A DNA stretch of 64,000 nucleotides from MGBC120314 sp051880495. Lineage in GTDB: Bacteria > Bacillota > Clostridia > Lachnospirales > Lachnospiraceae. The stretch lies in assembly GCA_051880495.1 (NCBI GenBank), contig JBJEOB010000118.1, forward strand, positions 60,080 through 124,079. Reading direction: 5' to 3'. The notes under the pieces were generated by a model, which was not told the DNA's origin, made no database searches, and saw only the letters and a program-made list of their open reading frames with translations. The stretch's first letter is position 1. Each line of letters starts with the position of its first letter. Shown in pieces: positions 44,819-52,730 of this stretch. Made by a program: the position numbers and the translations under genes.

Positions 44819-46270
44819 CTACTGTTCTATCTTATTATAATTATCCAGCAACTGTTTCTTTATTGCATAAAGTCTGTCCGATAAATCCACATGCACTTCA
44901 TGCGGATTAACAAGACGCTTAGATTCCTCCCACAAAGTATCAAGCTCCTGATTGCAGAATTTCTGAATATCCATCGTCTTTGGAGACTCATATACACATT
45001 CACCGTTCTTAAATACAGGAACCATTATCTCCTTAATCGTATATTCTCCCGCCTTAAGATATGTTTTCTTCCATGTTTCAACAGGATCAAAGATTAGTAA
45101 CGGCTTGTCGTTTGAATATTTCTCATCTGCCAGTGCGATAAGGTCTGCCTTAATCTTGCCATCAAGGTCATATATACGGAAGACCGTCTTATTTCCCGGA
45201 TTAGTAATCTTCTCCGAGTTCTCTGACAGCTTAATCTTAGGTATGAACTCTCCGGTAGACGGGTCCATAACCGCTGCAAGTTTATATACCCCTCCAAATG
45301 CAGGACAGTCTTTAGATGTAATAAGATTGGTTCCTACTCCCCACGAAGTGATTTGGGCTCCCTGCATCTTTAAACTGTTAATAAGATATTCGTCCAAATC
45401 GCTTGAGGCCGAAATAATTGCATCTGTAAATCCTGCCTCATCAAGCATTTTTCTTGCTTTCTTTGACATATAGGCAAGGTCTCCCGAATCCAGACGGATT
45501 CCATAATTCTTAAGCGGTATTCCCGCCTGCTTCATCTCCTTGAAAACACGTATTGCATTTGGCACACCCGACTTTAACGTATCGTATGTATCAACAAGCA
45601 GTAAACATGCACCCGGATATAATTCAGAGTATTTCTTAAATGCAGTATACTCATCAGGAAAACTCATAATCCAGCTGTGTGCGTGAGTTCCCTTAATAGG
45701 AATATCAAACATCTGTCCGGCAAGCACGTTGCTGGTACCTACACATCCTGCAATTACCGCAGCCCTCGCTCCATAGATTCCTGCATCCGGTCCCTGTGCA
45801 CGCCTTAATCCAAATTCCATTACACCATCACCCTGTGCAGCATAAACTACACGTTCTGCCTTGGTCGCAATAAGGCTTTGATGATTTATTATATTAAGTA
45901 TTGCCGTCTCGACGAGCTGTGCCTCCATAATTGGCGCAACAACCTTAACAAGTGGTTCTTTCGGAAATACCACCGAGCCTTCAGGTATTGCATAAATATC
46001 TCCCGTAAATTTAAAGTTACTAAGGTATTCAAGGAAATCTTCATCAAACAATCCGGTATTCCTTAAATAGTCAACATCTTCCTTCTCAAAATGAAGATTT
46101 TTAATATAATCAATGACCTGTTCAAGTCCGCAACAGATTGCAAAACCATTTCCACAAGGATTTCTCCTGTAAAACGCATCAAACACTACCAGCTCATTAC
46201 TGTTGTTTTTAAAATATCCCTGCATCATGGTCAGTTCATATAAGTCAGTTAATAAAGTAAGATTTCTCAT
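44819..46270 (-). CDS. pncB: Nicotinate phosphoribosyltransferase
   Basis: 483 residues, the long NaPRTase form of Firmicutes. TLLTDLYELTMMQGYF, FGLRRAQGPDAGIYGARAA, GTSNVLAG and GTHAHSWIMSF (with the phosphorylated-type histidine) are family signatures; RLDSGDLAY binds the phosphoribosyl donor. It converts nicotinate and PRPP to nicotinate mononucleotide in NAD salvage. GGGAGG precedes ATG 46270, and a strong promoter lies upstream. Confidence 0.97.
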   Translation of the reverse strand: MRNLTLLTDLYELTMMQGYFKNNSNELVVFDAFYRRNPCGNGFAICCGLEQVIDYIKNLHFEKEDVDYLRNTGLFDEDFLEYLSNFKFTGDIYAIPEGSVVFPKEPLVKVVAPIMEAQLVETAILNIINHQSLIATKAERVVYAAQGDGVMEFGLRRAQGPDAGIYGARAAVIAGCVGTSNVLAGQMFDIPIKGTHAHSWIMSFPDEYTAFKKYSELYPGACLLLVDTYDTLKSGVPNAIRVFKEMKQAGIPLKNYGIRLDSGDLAYMSKKARKMLDEAGFTDAIISASSDLDEYLINSLKMQGAQITSWGVGTNLITSKDCPAFGGVYKLAAVMDPSTGEFIPKIKLSENSEKITNPGNKTVFRIYDLDGKIKADLIALADEKYSNDKPLLIFDPVETWKKTYLKAGEYTIKEIMVPVFKNGECVYESPKTMDIQKFCNQELDTLWEESKRLVNPHEVHVDLSDRLYAIKKQLLDNYNKIEQ

Positions 46271-46303
46271 GATATCCTCCCTGTAAAACTATATAATAAA
46301 TAT

Positions 46304-46332
46304 AGAATATTCTTAATATATCCATATGTCAA
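46304..46332 (-). promoter_or_regulatory. pncB promoter
   Basis: A perfect TTGACA (minus strand 46332-46327), a 17-base spacer and TATTCT (46309-46304). The leader is about 30 bases. Confidence 0.72.
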
Positions 46333-46348
46333 GGCAGTTATTTTTAAG

Positions 46349-46377
46349 TTGCAAAACACACCATATTATCTTAAAAT
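46349..46377 (+). promoter_or_regulatory. plsC promoter
   Basis: TTGCAA (46349-46354), a 17-base spacer and TAAAAT (46372-46377), back to back with the divergent pncB promoter; the -35 boxes are 16 bases apart. Confidence 0.68.
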
Positions 46378-46420
46378 AGAAATATCGTAATCGAAAAAAA
46401 TATAGTAACGAGGTATTGAT

Positions 46421-47152
46421 ATGATTCGGTTAATTATCTTTTTTATTTATGCGTTGCCGGTAATTATAGTAACGCCATTTCTTTTTCTTTTTATGCATAT
46501 TTTCTGGAGAAATAAGCCCGAGAAACGAGATGTTTTTACAAAGAAATTTGTTACCGGTGTCTTTAAATGTGTTCTTTTTATCACAGGTGTGAAGACAACC
46601 GTTATCGGTCAGGAAAATATTCCTAAAGATGAGGCCGTTCTTTTTGTCGGCAATCACCGCAGCTATTTTGACATTTTAATTTCATATCCTTACTTCACCG
46701 GCACTACCGGCTACGTAGCCAAGAAAGAGATGGAGAAAATACCTCTTCTTAATACATGGATGAAATATGTACGCTGTCTTTTTATTGACCGTGACAATCC
46801 GAAGGAAGCATTAAAGACTATTGTTGCAGGAATCGAAAATATCAGAAAAGGCTACAGCGTAGTTATTTTCCCTGAAGGAACGCGTTCCAAGACAGACGAG
46901 ATGCTTCCGTTCAAGGAAGGCTCACTCAAGATAGCCGAAAAAACAAAATGCAAAATTGTTCCTATGGTTCAGAATAACACTTCTGCAGCCCTTGAAGACC
47001 ATTTCCCATTTTTAAGGAAATGCCATACCGTAATCGAATTTGGCAAACCAATAGATATCCAGGAACTGTCACCTGAGGACAGGAAATTCCTCGGTGCATA
47101 TACACAGCAGATTATTCAGGAAATACACGAAAAGAACAAAGCTTTAGTTTAG
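46421..47152 (+). CDS. plsC: 1-acyl-sn-glycerol-3-phosphate acyltransferase
   Basis: 243 residues. An N-terminal membrane helix (2-26) is followed by NHRSYFDI (the HX4D catalytic motif, about residue 84) and FPEGTRS (substrate-binding motif III, about residue 150). It adds the second acyl chain to lysophosphatidic acid in phospholipid synthesis. GAGG lies before ATG 46421. Confidence 0.94.
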   Translation: MIRLIIFFIYALPVIIVTPFLFLFMHIFWRNKPEKRDVFTKKFVTGVFKCVLFITGVKTTVIGQENIPKDEAVLFVGNHRSYFDILISYPYFTGTTGYVAKKEMEKIPLLNTWMKYVRCLFIDRDNPKEALKTIVAGIENIRKGYSVVIFPEGTRSKTDEMLPFKEGSLKIAEKTKCKIVPMVQNNTSAALEDHFPFLRKCHTVIEFGKPIDIQELSPEDRKFLGAYTQQIIQEIHEKNKALV

Positions 47153-47166
47153 TTTGGTAAATCTAT

Positions 47167-47194
47167 TTGATTTTTATACAAATTATGTTACAAT
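47167..47194 (+). promoter_or_regulatory. Promoter of the small anchored protein gene
   Basis: TTGATT (47167-47172), a 16-base spacer and TACAAT (47189-47194), about 37 bases before the start. TAGGAGG precedes ATG 47232. Confidence 0.6.
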
Positions 47195-47231
47195 TATTCA
47201 GTTGAATAAATTTTAGGAGGAATTACATAAC

Positions 47232-47681
47232 ATGCCTTTGGGATTAAAAATAGTATTAATTATTGTCGCCATTCTTGTAGTTGCACTTATTGCACTCATT
47301 ATTTATGGCAATCATCTTCGCAAAAAATCTGAAGAACAGCAGGCTCAGATACAGGCTGCAAAGCAGTTAATGTCAATGCTCATCATAGATAAAAAACGTA
47401 TGAAGATAAAAGACGCCAATCTTCCGAAAATCGTTTTGGAGCAGACACCTAAGTACCTTCGCGGTGCAAAGCTTCCAATAGTTAAGGCCAAGGTTGGTCC
47501 ACAGATAATGTCACTCATTGCTGATGAGAAAATTTTTGACAAGATACCAGTCAAGGCCGAAGTTAAGGCTGAAGTAAGCGGTATTTATATTGTTGGGATT
47601 AAATCCGTACGTGGCGGAATGCCTGTACAGGAAGCACCTAAGAAGAAAGGGTTCTTTAGCCGCTTTAAGAAGAATAAATAA
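47232..47681 (+). CDS. Small membrane-anchored cytoplasmic protein, unknown
   Basis: 149 residues. A single N-terminal span (5-25) is followed by a charged helix (QQAQIQAAKQLMSMLIIDKKRM), a short beta-rich domain (KIVLEQTPKYLRGAKLPIVKAKVG) and a basic tail (KKKGFFSRFKKNK). The positively charged region after the span implies that the bulk is cytoplasmic. I recognise no enzyme motif. It has its own promoter, strong AGGAGG and terminator, so it is probably well expressed and monocistronic. Confidence 0.85.
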   Translation: MPLGLKIVLIIVAILVVALIALIIYGNHLRKKSEEQQAQIQAAKQLMSMLIIDKKRMKIKDANLPKIVLEQTPKYLRGAKLPIVKAKVGPQIMSLIADEKIFDKIPVKAEVKAEVSGIYIVGIKSVRGGMPVQEAPKKKGFFSRFKKNK

Positions 47682-47709
47682 TAAAAAGATGTTATATGTA
47701 TTTTCTTTT

Positions 47710-47730
47710 AGGGACGTTTTTAACGTCCCT
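47710..47730 (+). terminator. Terminator after the small anchored protein gene
   Basis: The stem AGGGACGTT pairs with AACGTCCCT around a three-base loop and is followed by TTTTTCAC on the plus strand. Confidence 0.9.
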
Positions 47731-47737
47731 TTTTCAC

Positions 47738-48181
47738 TTAAATAAGATGAAGCATTCCGCTTCCCTGTGGCTCAACCTTTATATGTACATTTGCATCTGA
47801 CAGAAACTCCCCATTCATTTCAATCGAATAGGAAAGCTTTAGTTCTATACATGTCTCTGCTACTGTACACTGTACTTCATTGGTATATATACCCATCATT
47901 AACATTCCATACGGCGTCTCATAACAGGAGTTTACCTGCTCGCCCTCCCGAAATATCATCTGAACGCCGACAGCACCTTTTTTAGAGATTTCCACCTGTT
48001 TCCCATCGATTTTTATCATATTGGAAACGATTCCTTCGACTCCCTCCTGCTGCTCATCATACCGGATATATATTTTGCCGTTTTTCTCATTATATTTGCC
48101 AACATTAATGACTTCTATCTCATCTGACTGGTCCATTCCCAACTGAACACCTTTAACTGTTACAATTACGTCATTTGTCAT
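47738..48181 (-). CDS. DUF1934 (YwiB-like) beta-barrel protein
   Basis: 147 residues, small and beta-rich, with lipocalin-like strands: IYIRYDEQQEGVEG near the start and ETPYGMLMMGIYTNEV in the middle are typical of the family. There is no signal peptide. Function is unknown in all members; the fold suggests binding of a small hydrophobic ligand. It follows spoIIR by eight bases. Confidence 0.88.
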   Translation of the reverse strand: MTNDVIVTVKGVQLGMDQSDEIEVINVGKYNEKNGKIYIRYDEQQEGVEGIVSNMIKIDGKQVEISKKGAVGVQMIFREGEQVNSCYETPYGMLMMGIYTNEVQCTVAETCIELKLSYSIEMNGEFLSDANVHIKVEPQGSGMLHLI

Positions 48182-48189
48182 GATTACAC

Positions 48190-48804
48190 CTATTCCACAT
48201 ATTTATTTAAAAATTTCAGATATTTGAATTCCAGGGAATACGTATCAACTACCGTATAATCTTCCTCCCCGATAACACTCTTTAACTCCTCTTTGCTTTC
48301 ATCCGGTACCACACCATGGGTTATGTCAACAAAACAAAGTGCCGGATAAAGCATACACCACCAGTTTTTACCACGGGCTTCTCCTATGTCAATTCTAAAT
48401 GCCGTATACTCTCCCGGCGGCAGTGCCACGTCTGCATAGACACGAAGAGGAAAGTATTCCTTAACAAGATATCCTCTTAAATCATATGAATAACCAAGCT
48501 CATGCATTCGTTCTGATGCCACAAGAAGAATTTCTTCCATATGTTTATTGATTATCTCTGCAGACTGTTCTGCGCTCTGTGCACCTTTAAGTATTTCTTC
48601 CATGTAGCCTACCACTGCTTCTTTGACCGCCATTTTAAGCTCCTGATCCTCAGGTGAATCACTGTTGGCTCTTACATGAAATCGTATTACCTTTGCCGAA
48701 ATTTCCTCCTGTTTAGCCGCAACATCCTCTCCAAATCTGACTTCTGCGGCGAGAAGTAAAAGAACTGCTAATAAAGCAGTTCTTAATAAATTATATTTCT
48801 TCAT
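48190..48804 (-). CDS. spoIIR: Stage II sporulation protein R
   Basis: 204 residues. A signal peptide (1-25) is followed by VIRFHVRANSDSPEDQELK, the SpoIIR hallmark, and by GVVPDESKEEL near the C-terminus. In spore formers SpoIIR is secreted from the forespore and triggers SpoIIGA to process pro-sigma-E. Its presence suggests sporulation ancestry or ability. The neighbours (GntR regulator, DUF1934) are not sporulation genes. Confidence 0.93.
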   Translation of the reverse strand: MKKYNLLRTALLAVLLLLAAEVRFGEDVAAKQEEISAKVIRFHVRANSDSPEDQELKMAVKEAVVGYMEEILKGAQSAEQSAEIINKHMEEILLVASERMHELGYSYDLRGYLVKEYFPLRVYADVALPPGEYTAFRIDIGEARGKNWWCMLYPALCFVDITHGVVPDESKEELKSVIGEEDYTVVDTYSLEFKYLKFLNKYVE

Positions 48805-48864
48805 TAATATGTACCCCCTGCTTATTGTATCTTTATTATTGACACATTTTCAGGGTATATACAT

Positions 48865-49539
48865 TTATCTGTCATTAATCAGTCTTACAATACTTTTTTC
48901 CTGATTGGCAATATGCTCTCTTACGGCATTCTTTGCTTCTTCAACATTTTTGTTGCGGATACACTCAATGATATCATTATGCTCATTAATAAGAATTGAA
49001 TGAGTTCTGGCATCCTTAATATACTCCAGACGATATCTGTACATCTGTTCACGGAGATTATTGATAATCTGGATAAGCCTGTTATTCTGGGTCTTATTGT
49101 ATATTATGTCATGGAATGCCACATCTGCTTCCACTATCGTTACAACATCATGTGATATAACCGCATTTTCAAAATCCTTGCTCGCCTGTCTCAAGGCTTC
49201 TATATCTTCATCAGTCATATTCTTTATGGCAAGCTTAACAGCCAGCTCCTCTAATGTGATACGAACCTCCAGAACATCTCTCATGTCCTTCTCGGATATC
49301 GATGCAACAACTGCACCCTTTCTCGGAATCATGTGAACGAGTCCTTCAAGCTCCAGCTTACGTATTGCTTCTCTTATAGGCGTACGGCTTACCCCAAGCT
49401 TATTAGCAAGGGTAATCTCCATAAGTCTTTCACCGGGTTCCATATCTCCCTTAAGAATTGCCTGTCTCAATGTATCAAACACGACATCTCTCAGTGGAAG
49501 ATATTCATTTGTACTAATAATCTTTAATTCTTTGTCCAT
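48865..49539 (-). CDS. GntR-family transcriptional regulator, FadR subfamily (FCD domain)
   Basis: 224 residues. The N-terminal winged helix (about 10-80) has PGERLMEITLANKLGVSRTP and IREAIRKLE. The all-helical FCD domain (about 90-215) has VEADVAFHDIIY, HNDIIE and AREHIANQ, giving the aspartate and histidines that bind metal in this subfamily. The effector is probably a carboxylate. The regulated genes are unknown; no catabolic gene is beside it. It follows ispE by 16 bases. Confidence 0.92.
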   Translation of the reverse strand: MDKELKIISTNEYLPLRDVVFDTLRQAILKGDMEPGERLMEITLANKLGVSRTPIREAIRKLELEGLVHMIPRKGAVVASISEKDMRDVLEVRITLEELAVKLAIKNMTDEDIEALRQASKDFENAVISHDVVTIVEADVAFHDIIYNKTQNNRLIQIINNLREQMYRYRLEYIKDARTHSILINEHNDIIECIRNKNVEEAKNAVREHIANQEKSIVRLINDR

Positions 49540-49555
49540 TTTTCCTCCAACACAT

Positions 49556-50428
49556 CTACTGCCTGTTACAAAACGCTCCCGTCACATATACCTGTTTTGC
49601 AATTCCCATCTCCTTCAGCCGGTCTGCGCATGCGTAGGCATATTGTTTACTCTTAAAAATACCAAACACCGTAGGTCCACTTCCACTCATAAGAGAATTA
49701 ATGGCGCCACATTTAAGCATTTCCTGTTTAATCTTACCTATAACGGGATATTCTTTTGCAGTAACACTTTCAAGAACATTACCCATACAGGCACAGATAC
49801 CGTCAATGCTGTGACACTCAAGTGAATCTATTATTCCATCAATATCAGGATGAACCGTCTTATCATCTAACTTCAGATTCTGATATACATACCTGGTAGA
49901 TACGTTAATACCCGGCTTTGCAATAAGTATAGGGCAGTCAGGCATAGGCGCAAGCGGTGTAAGCTTCTCTCCGATTCCCTCTGCAAGCACCGTACCTCTC
50001 ATAATGCAGAACGGAACATCAGCTCCAATCTTTACCCCAAGCTCCATAAGGTGCTCTGTCGTAATCCTTAAGTTAAATAATCTGTTCATTCCAACAAGCG
50101 TAGCCGCAGCATCCGAGCTGCCACCTGCCATCCCGGCCGCTACCGGAATAAACTTTTCAAGTTTAATCTCAACACCATTCGTAATATTATACTCTTCACG
50201 AATAAGCTGTGCGGCCTTGTACATAAGATTGTCTGAATTGGTCGGCAGATATGACCTGTTGGTAATTATCCGTATGTCAGGTTCCTCTATTCTGCTAATT
50301 TCAACACCATCATACATATTAAGGCTCTGCATAATCATCCTTACTTCATGATAGCCGTCTTCTCTTTTTCCAATAACATCAAGGCCAAGATTAATCTTTG
50401 CTCTCGCTTTTAACTTTATTGTATCCAT
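49556..50428 (-). CDS. ispE: 4-diphosphocytidyl-2-C-methyl-D-erythritol kinase
   Basis: 290 residues of the GHMP kinase family from ATG 50428 (MDTIKLKARAKIN), with AAAGGG upstream. A longer frame from 50449 is less supported. KARAKINLGLDVIGKREDGYHE is split into the substrate motif KINLGLDV and DGYHE; the ATP loop is VAAGMAGGSSDAAA; GSGPTVFGIF is motif III. It phosphorylates CDP-methylerythritol in the MEP isoprenoid pathway, which supplies undecaprenyl phosphate to wall and glycan synthesis. Confidence 0.96.
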   Translation of the reverse strand: MDTIKLKARAKINLGLDVIGKREDGYHEVRMIMQSLNMYDGVEISRIEEPDIRIITNRSYLPTNSDNLMYKAAQLIREEYNITNGVEIKLEKFIPVAAGMAGGSSDAAATLVGMNRLFNLRITTEHLMELGVKIGADVPFCIMRGTVLAEGIGEKLTPLAPMPDCPILIAKPGINVSTRYVYQNLKLDDKTVHPDIDGIIDSLECHSIDGICACMGNVLESVTAKEYPVIGKIKQEMLKCGAINSLMSGSGPTVFGIFKSKQYAYACADRLKEMGIAKQVYVTGAFCNRQ

Positions 50429-50456
50429 ATTTATCCCTTTACATAACACATTTTAA

Positions 50457-50485
50457 ATTATACTAATAAAATTGTATTTTTTCAA
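50457..50485 (-). promoter_or_regulatory. ispE promoter
   Basis: Minus strand TTGAAA (50485-50480), a 17-base spacer and TATAAT (50462-50457). The -35 overlaps the stop codon of the penicillin-binding protein gene. This would start the ispE-gntR-spoIIR-DUF1934 group. Confidence 0.72.
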
Positions 50486-52722
50486 GTGCAATCTCGATTT
50501 TTCCTCGTTTTCCCAACGATTACAGCATCCTCGTCTCCACCCGGGAGAGTGACGTCCTCATCTCCTCCCGGAAGAGTGCTGTCTTCGTCTCCTCCGTTGA
50601 TTTTACTATCCTCATCGCCCGGCGGAAGCGTGCTGTCCTCGTCTCCTCCGGTAATATCTATATTTATATCGTTATCCCACAGAAGCTCGAAATCGATTTC
50701 GCCCTCCTTTTTTTCATAAGGAATATCAGCTAAATCAGTCAGTTCCGTATTAACTTCCGGAAATACATAATCCGGCTCTGTAAATTGCTTTGGATGGTAT
50801 CCCGTATGTAACTGCTCCATATAATCATGCCATATCCGGCATGCTATATTACCATTTTCAGTACTAATAGTCTGTGGCGTATCATATCCTACCCATACAC
50901 CGGTAGTATAATATCCTGTATAACCTACAAACCACATATCCTTATTGCCATTGGTTGTTCCGGTCTTGCCCGCACATTCCTGCACGGATAATTTTGCCCC
51001 TTTACCTGTTCCTTCTTCTATAACGGATTTTAGCATCGATGTAAGCTGTCTGGCTGCATTTTCGGTATAAACATATTTGCTCTCGGTCTCATACTCACTA
51101 TATGCTTCGCCTTCACGATACATTGCCCTGATACATGTCGGTGCATTATAATAACCGTCATTATAAATAGCATGAAAACCTGCTGTCATCTCCTCAGCAG
51201 ACACACCATATGTAAATCCGCCAAGTGCACCTGCCATGTATTTTGTGTCCGGATATATCTTTTTAAAACCCATACGAATAAGATAGTTACATCCCGTCTG
51301 CGGTGTAATATAACGGTATATCTGCCATGCAATTGTATTTTTGGAACGATACAGTGCCTCTCTTAAGGTAATTTCCTCGCTGTATACTCCTTCAGCATTT
51401 TTGGGGCCATTTTCATCATACACATCATATACTTTCTCATCAACAGAATGTCCCATGCACAGGTACGGTCCGTAAACATTAAGCGGCTTTATTGCACTTC
51501 CCGGCTGTCTGAAGCTCTGATAAGCCCTGTTAATTCCGTATCCGACGGTTAATTCTGTCCTTCCGCCTACAACGGCTACAACCTTTCCTGTTTCGTTATC
51601 AATAGTGACTGCTGCCGCCTGCAGTTCACTGTCATTTTCAGATATTACCCTGTCTACATTACTTTGCAGCATTTGCTGAATATCAGGGTCTATAGATGTA
51701 TAAATCCTGTATCCTCCCGAATACAGTTCCTGCAAATAATATGAATACCACGCATCATAACCTTCATCATAAAGCTCCAGTTCCTCATCTCCTGCAAACT
51801 CATTTTTAAACCGGAACCCGTTTTTTTCCATAAGATACCGTACTGCGCAGTATGTGACATATGTGTAAATGTATGAATCTGCTGTTGACTGATTCATTTC
51901 TCTTTTCAGCATATCCTTTTTGAAATTGTAAACAAACGGATTGTCTTCCGTGCCCGCAAAAAGCAGATAATCAAGATCAGATAAATATCCGTTTTCGTGG
52001 AGCTTTCCTGCAATAAGCCTTGCCCTTTCAACGGTATTTTCCTCATTGACAACAGGGTCATATTTAGACGGATTATTAGGTATTGCTGCAATAAATATAC
52101 ACTCACCTGTCGTAAGCTCTTCAACGCTCTTATCAAGATACCCTCTTACCGCAGCTTCCACTCCGTAATAGCCATTTCCAAAATAAATATTATTTAAGTA
52201 AAATTCCAATAATTCATCTTTTGAATATCTTTTTTCAAGTTCAAAGGAAATGAACATTTCCATAATCTTTCTGTCCCAGTTAACATCCTGATTAAGATAA
52301 ATGTTTCTGGCAAGCTGCTGCGTAATTGTACTTGCTCCCTGCACAATCTCATCAGCATTATAATTGGCTATTGCAGCCCTTATTACCGCCTTATAGTCCA
52401 CGCCGTTGTGACTGTAATAGTCCCTGTCTTCCATAACAACAAACGCATCCTGCAAAGTCTTTGGTATACGGTCAATTGTTACATAGTATATATCCTTCTC
52501 TCCGGAATATGTCATTAACACATTATCATTGCAGTCATAAACAATACTTGTTCTGCTCTGCATGAAATCCTCAGTGCTTGTATTTCGCACAATTTCTTCT
52601 GCACGCTGCTTTAACGCATATACTTTATTAAAAATAGGCATAAGACTACCTATCATTACTACAAGAACTACCAATATAATACCTGCTAAAGTAATTAATA
52701 CGTATCTTATGCCTTTTTTCAT
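50482..52722 (-). CDS. Class A penicillin-binding protein (PBP1-like) with acidic repeat tail
   Basis: 746 residues. An N-terminal membrane anchor (6-28) is followed by a GT51 glycosyltransferase domain (about 60-240: VVMEDRDYYSHNGVD, GASTITQQLARN) and a transpeptidase domain (about 340-660) with RQPGSAIKPL (SxxK, about 410), RSKN and AGKTGTTN (KTG, about 585). The last 45 residues carry five GDED units and a basic end (GKTRKNRDCT). It polymerises and cross-links peptidoglycan outside the membrane. The acidic tail is unusual. It follows the 811-residue unknown membrane protein by eight bases. Confidence 0.95.
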   Translation of the reverse strand: MKKGIRYVLITLAGIILVVLVVMIGSLMPIFNKVYALKQRAEEIVRNTSTEDFMQSRTSIVYDCNDNVLMTYSGEKDIYYVTIDRIPKTLQDAFVVMEDRDYYSHNGVDYKAVIRAAIANYNADEIVQGASTITQQLARNIYLNQDVNWDRKIMEMFISFELEKRYSKDELLEFYLNNIYFGNGYYGVEAAVRGYLDKSVEELTTGECIFIAAIPNNPSKYDPVVNEENTVERARLIAGKLHENGYLSDLDYLLFAGTEDNPFVYNFKKDMLKREMNQSTADSYIYTYVTYCAVRYLMEKNGFRFKNEFAGDEELELYDEGYDAWYSYYLQELYSGGYRIYTSIDPDIQQMLQSNVDRVISENDSELQAAAVTIDNETGKVVAVVGGRTELTVGYGINRAYQSFRQPGSAIKPLNVYGPYLCMGHSVDEKVYDVYDENGPKNAEGVYSEEITLREALYRSKNTIAWQIYRYITPQTGCNYLIRMGFKKIYPDTKYMAGALGGFTYGVSAEEMTAGFHAIYNDGYYNAPTCIRAMYREGEAYSEYETESKYVYTENAARQLTSMLKSVIEEGTGKGAKLSVQECAGKTGTTNGNKDMWFVGYTGYYTTGVWVGYDTPQTISTENGNIACRIWHDYMEQLHTGYHPKQFTEPDYVFPEVNTELTDLADIPYEKKEGEIDFELLWDNDINIDITGGDEDSTLPPGDEDSKINGGDEDSTLPGGDEDVTLPGGDEDAVIVGKTRKNRDCT
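50527..50650 (-). repeat. Degenerate tandem repeat encoding five GGDED units
   Basis: About 27-30 base units encode GGDEDSTLP, PGDEDSKIN, GGDEDSTLP, GGDEDVTLP and GGDEDAVIV. It lies in the 3' end of the PBP gene. Number and spacing are suited to slippage, so copy number may vary between strains. Confidence 0.85.
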
Positions 52723-52730
52723 AATTTACC

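Noticed and set aside
47710..47730. Bidirectional terminator that also serves the DUF1934 gene
   Set aside because: On the minus strand the hairpin is followed by A residues, not T residues.
50527..50650. CRISPR-like repeat
   Set aside because: The repeats are in frame, without unique spacers of constant length, and encode an acidic protein tail.
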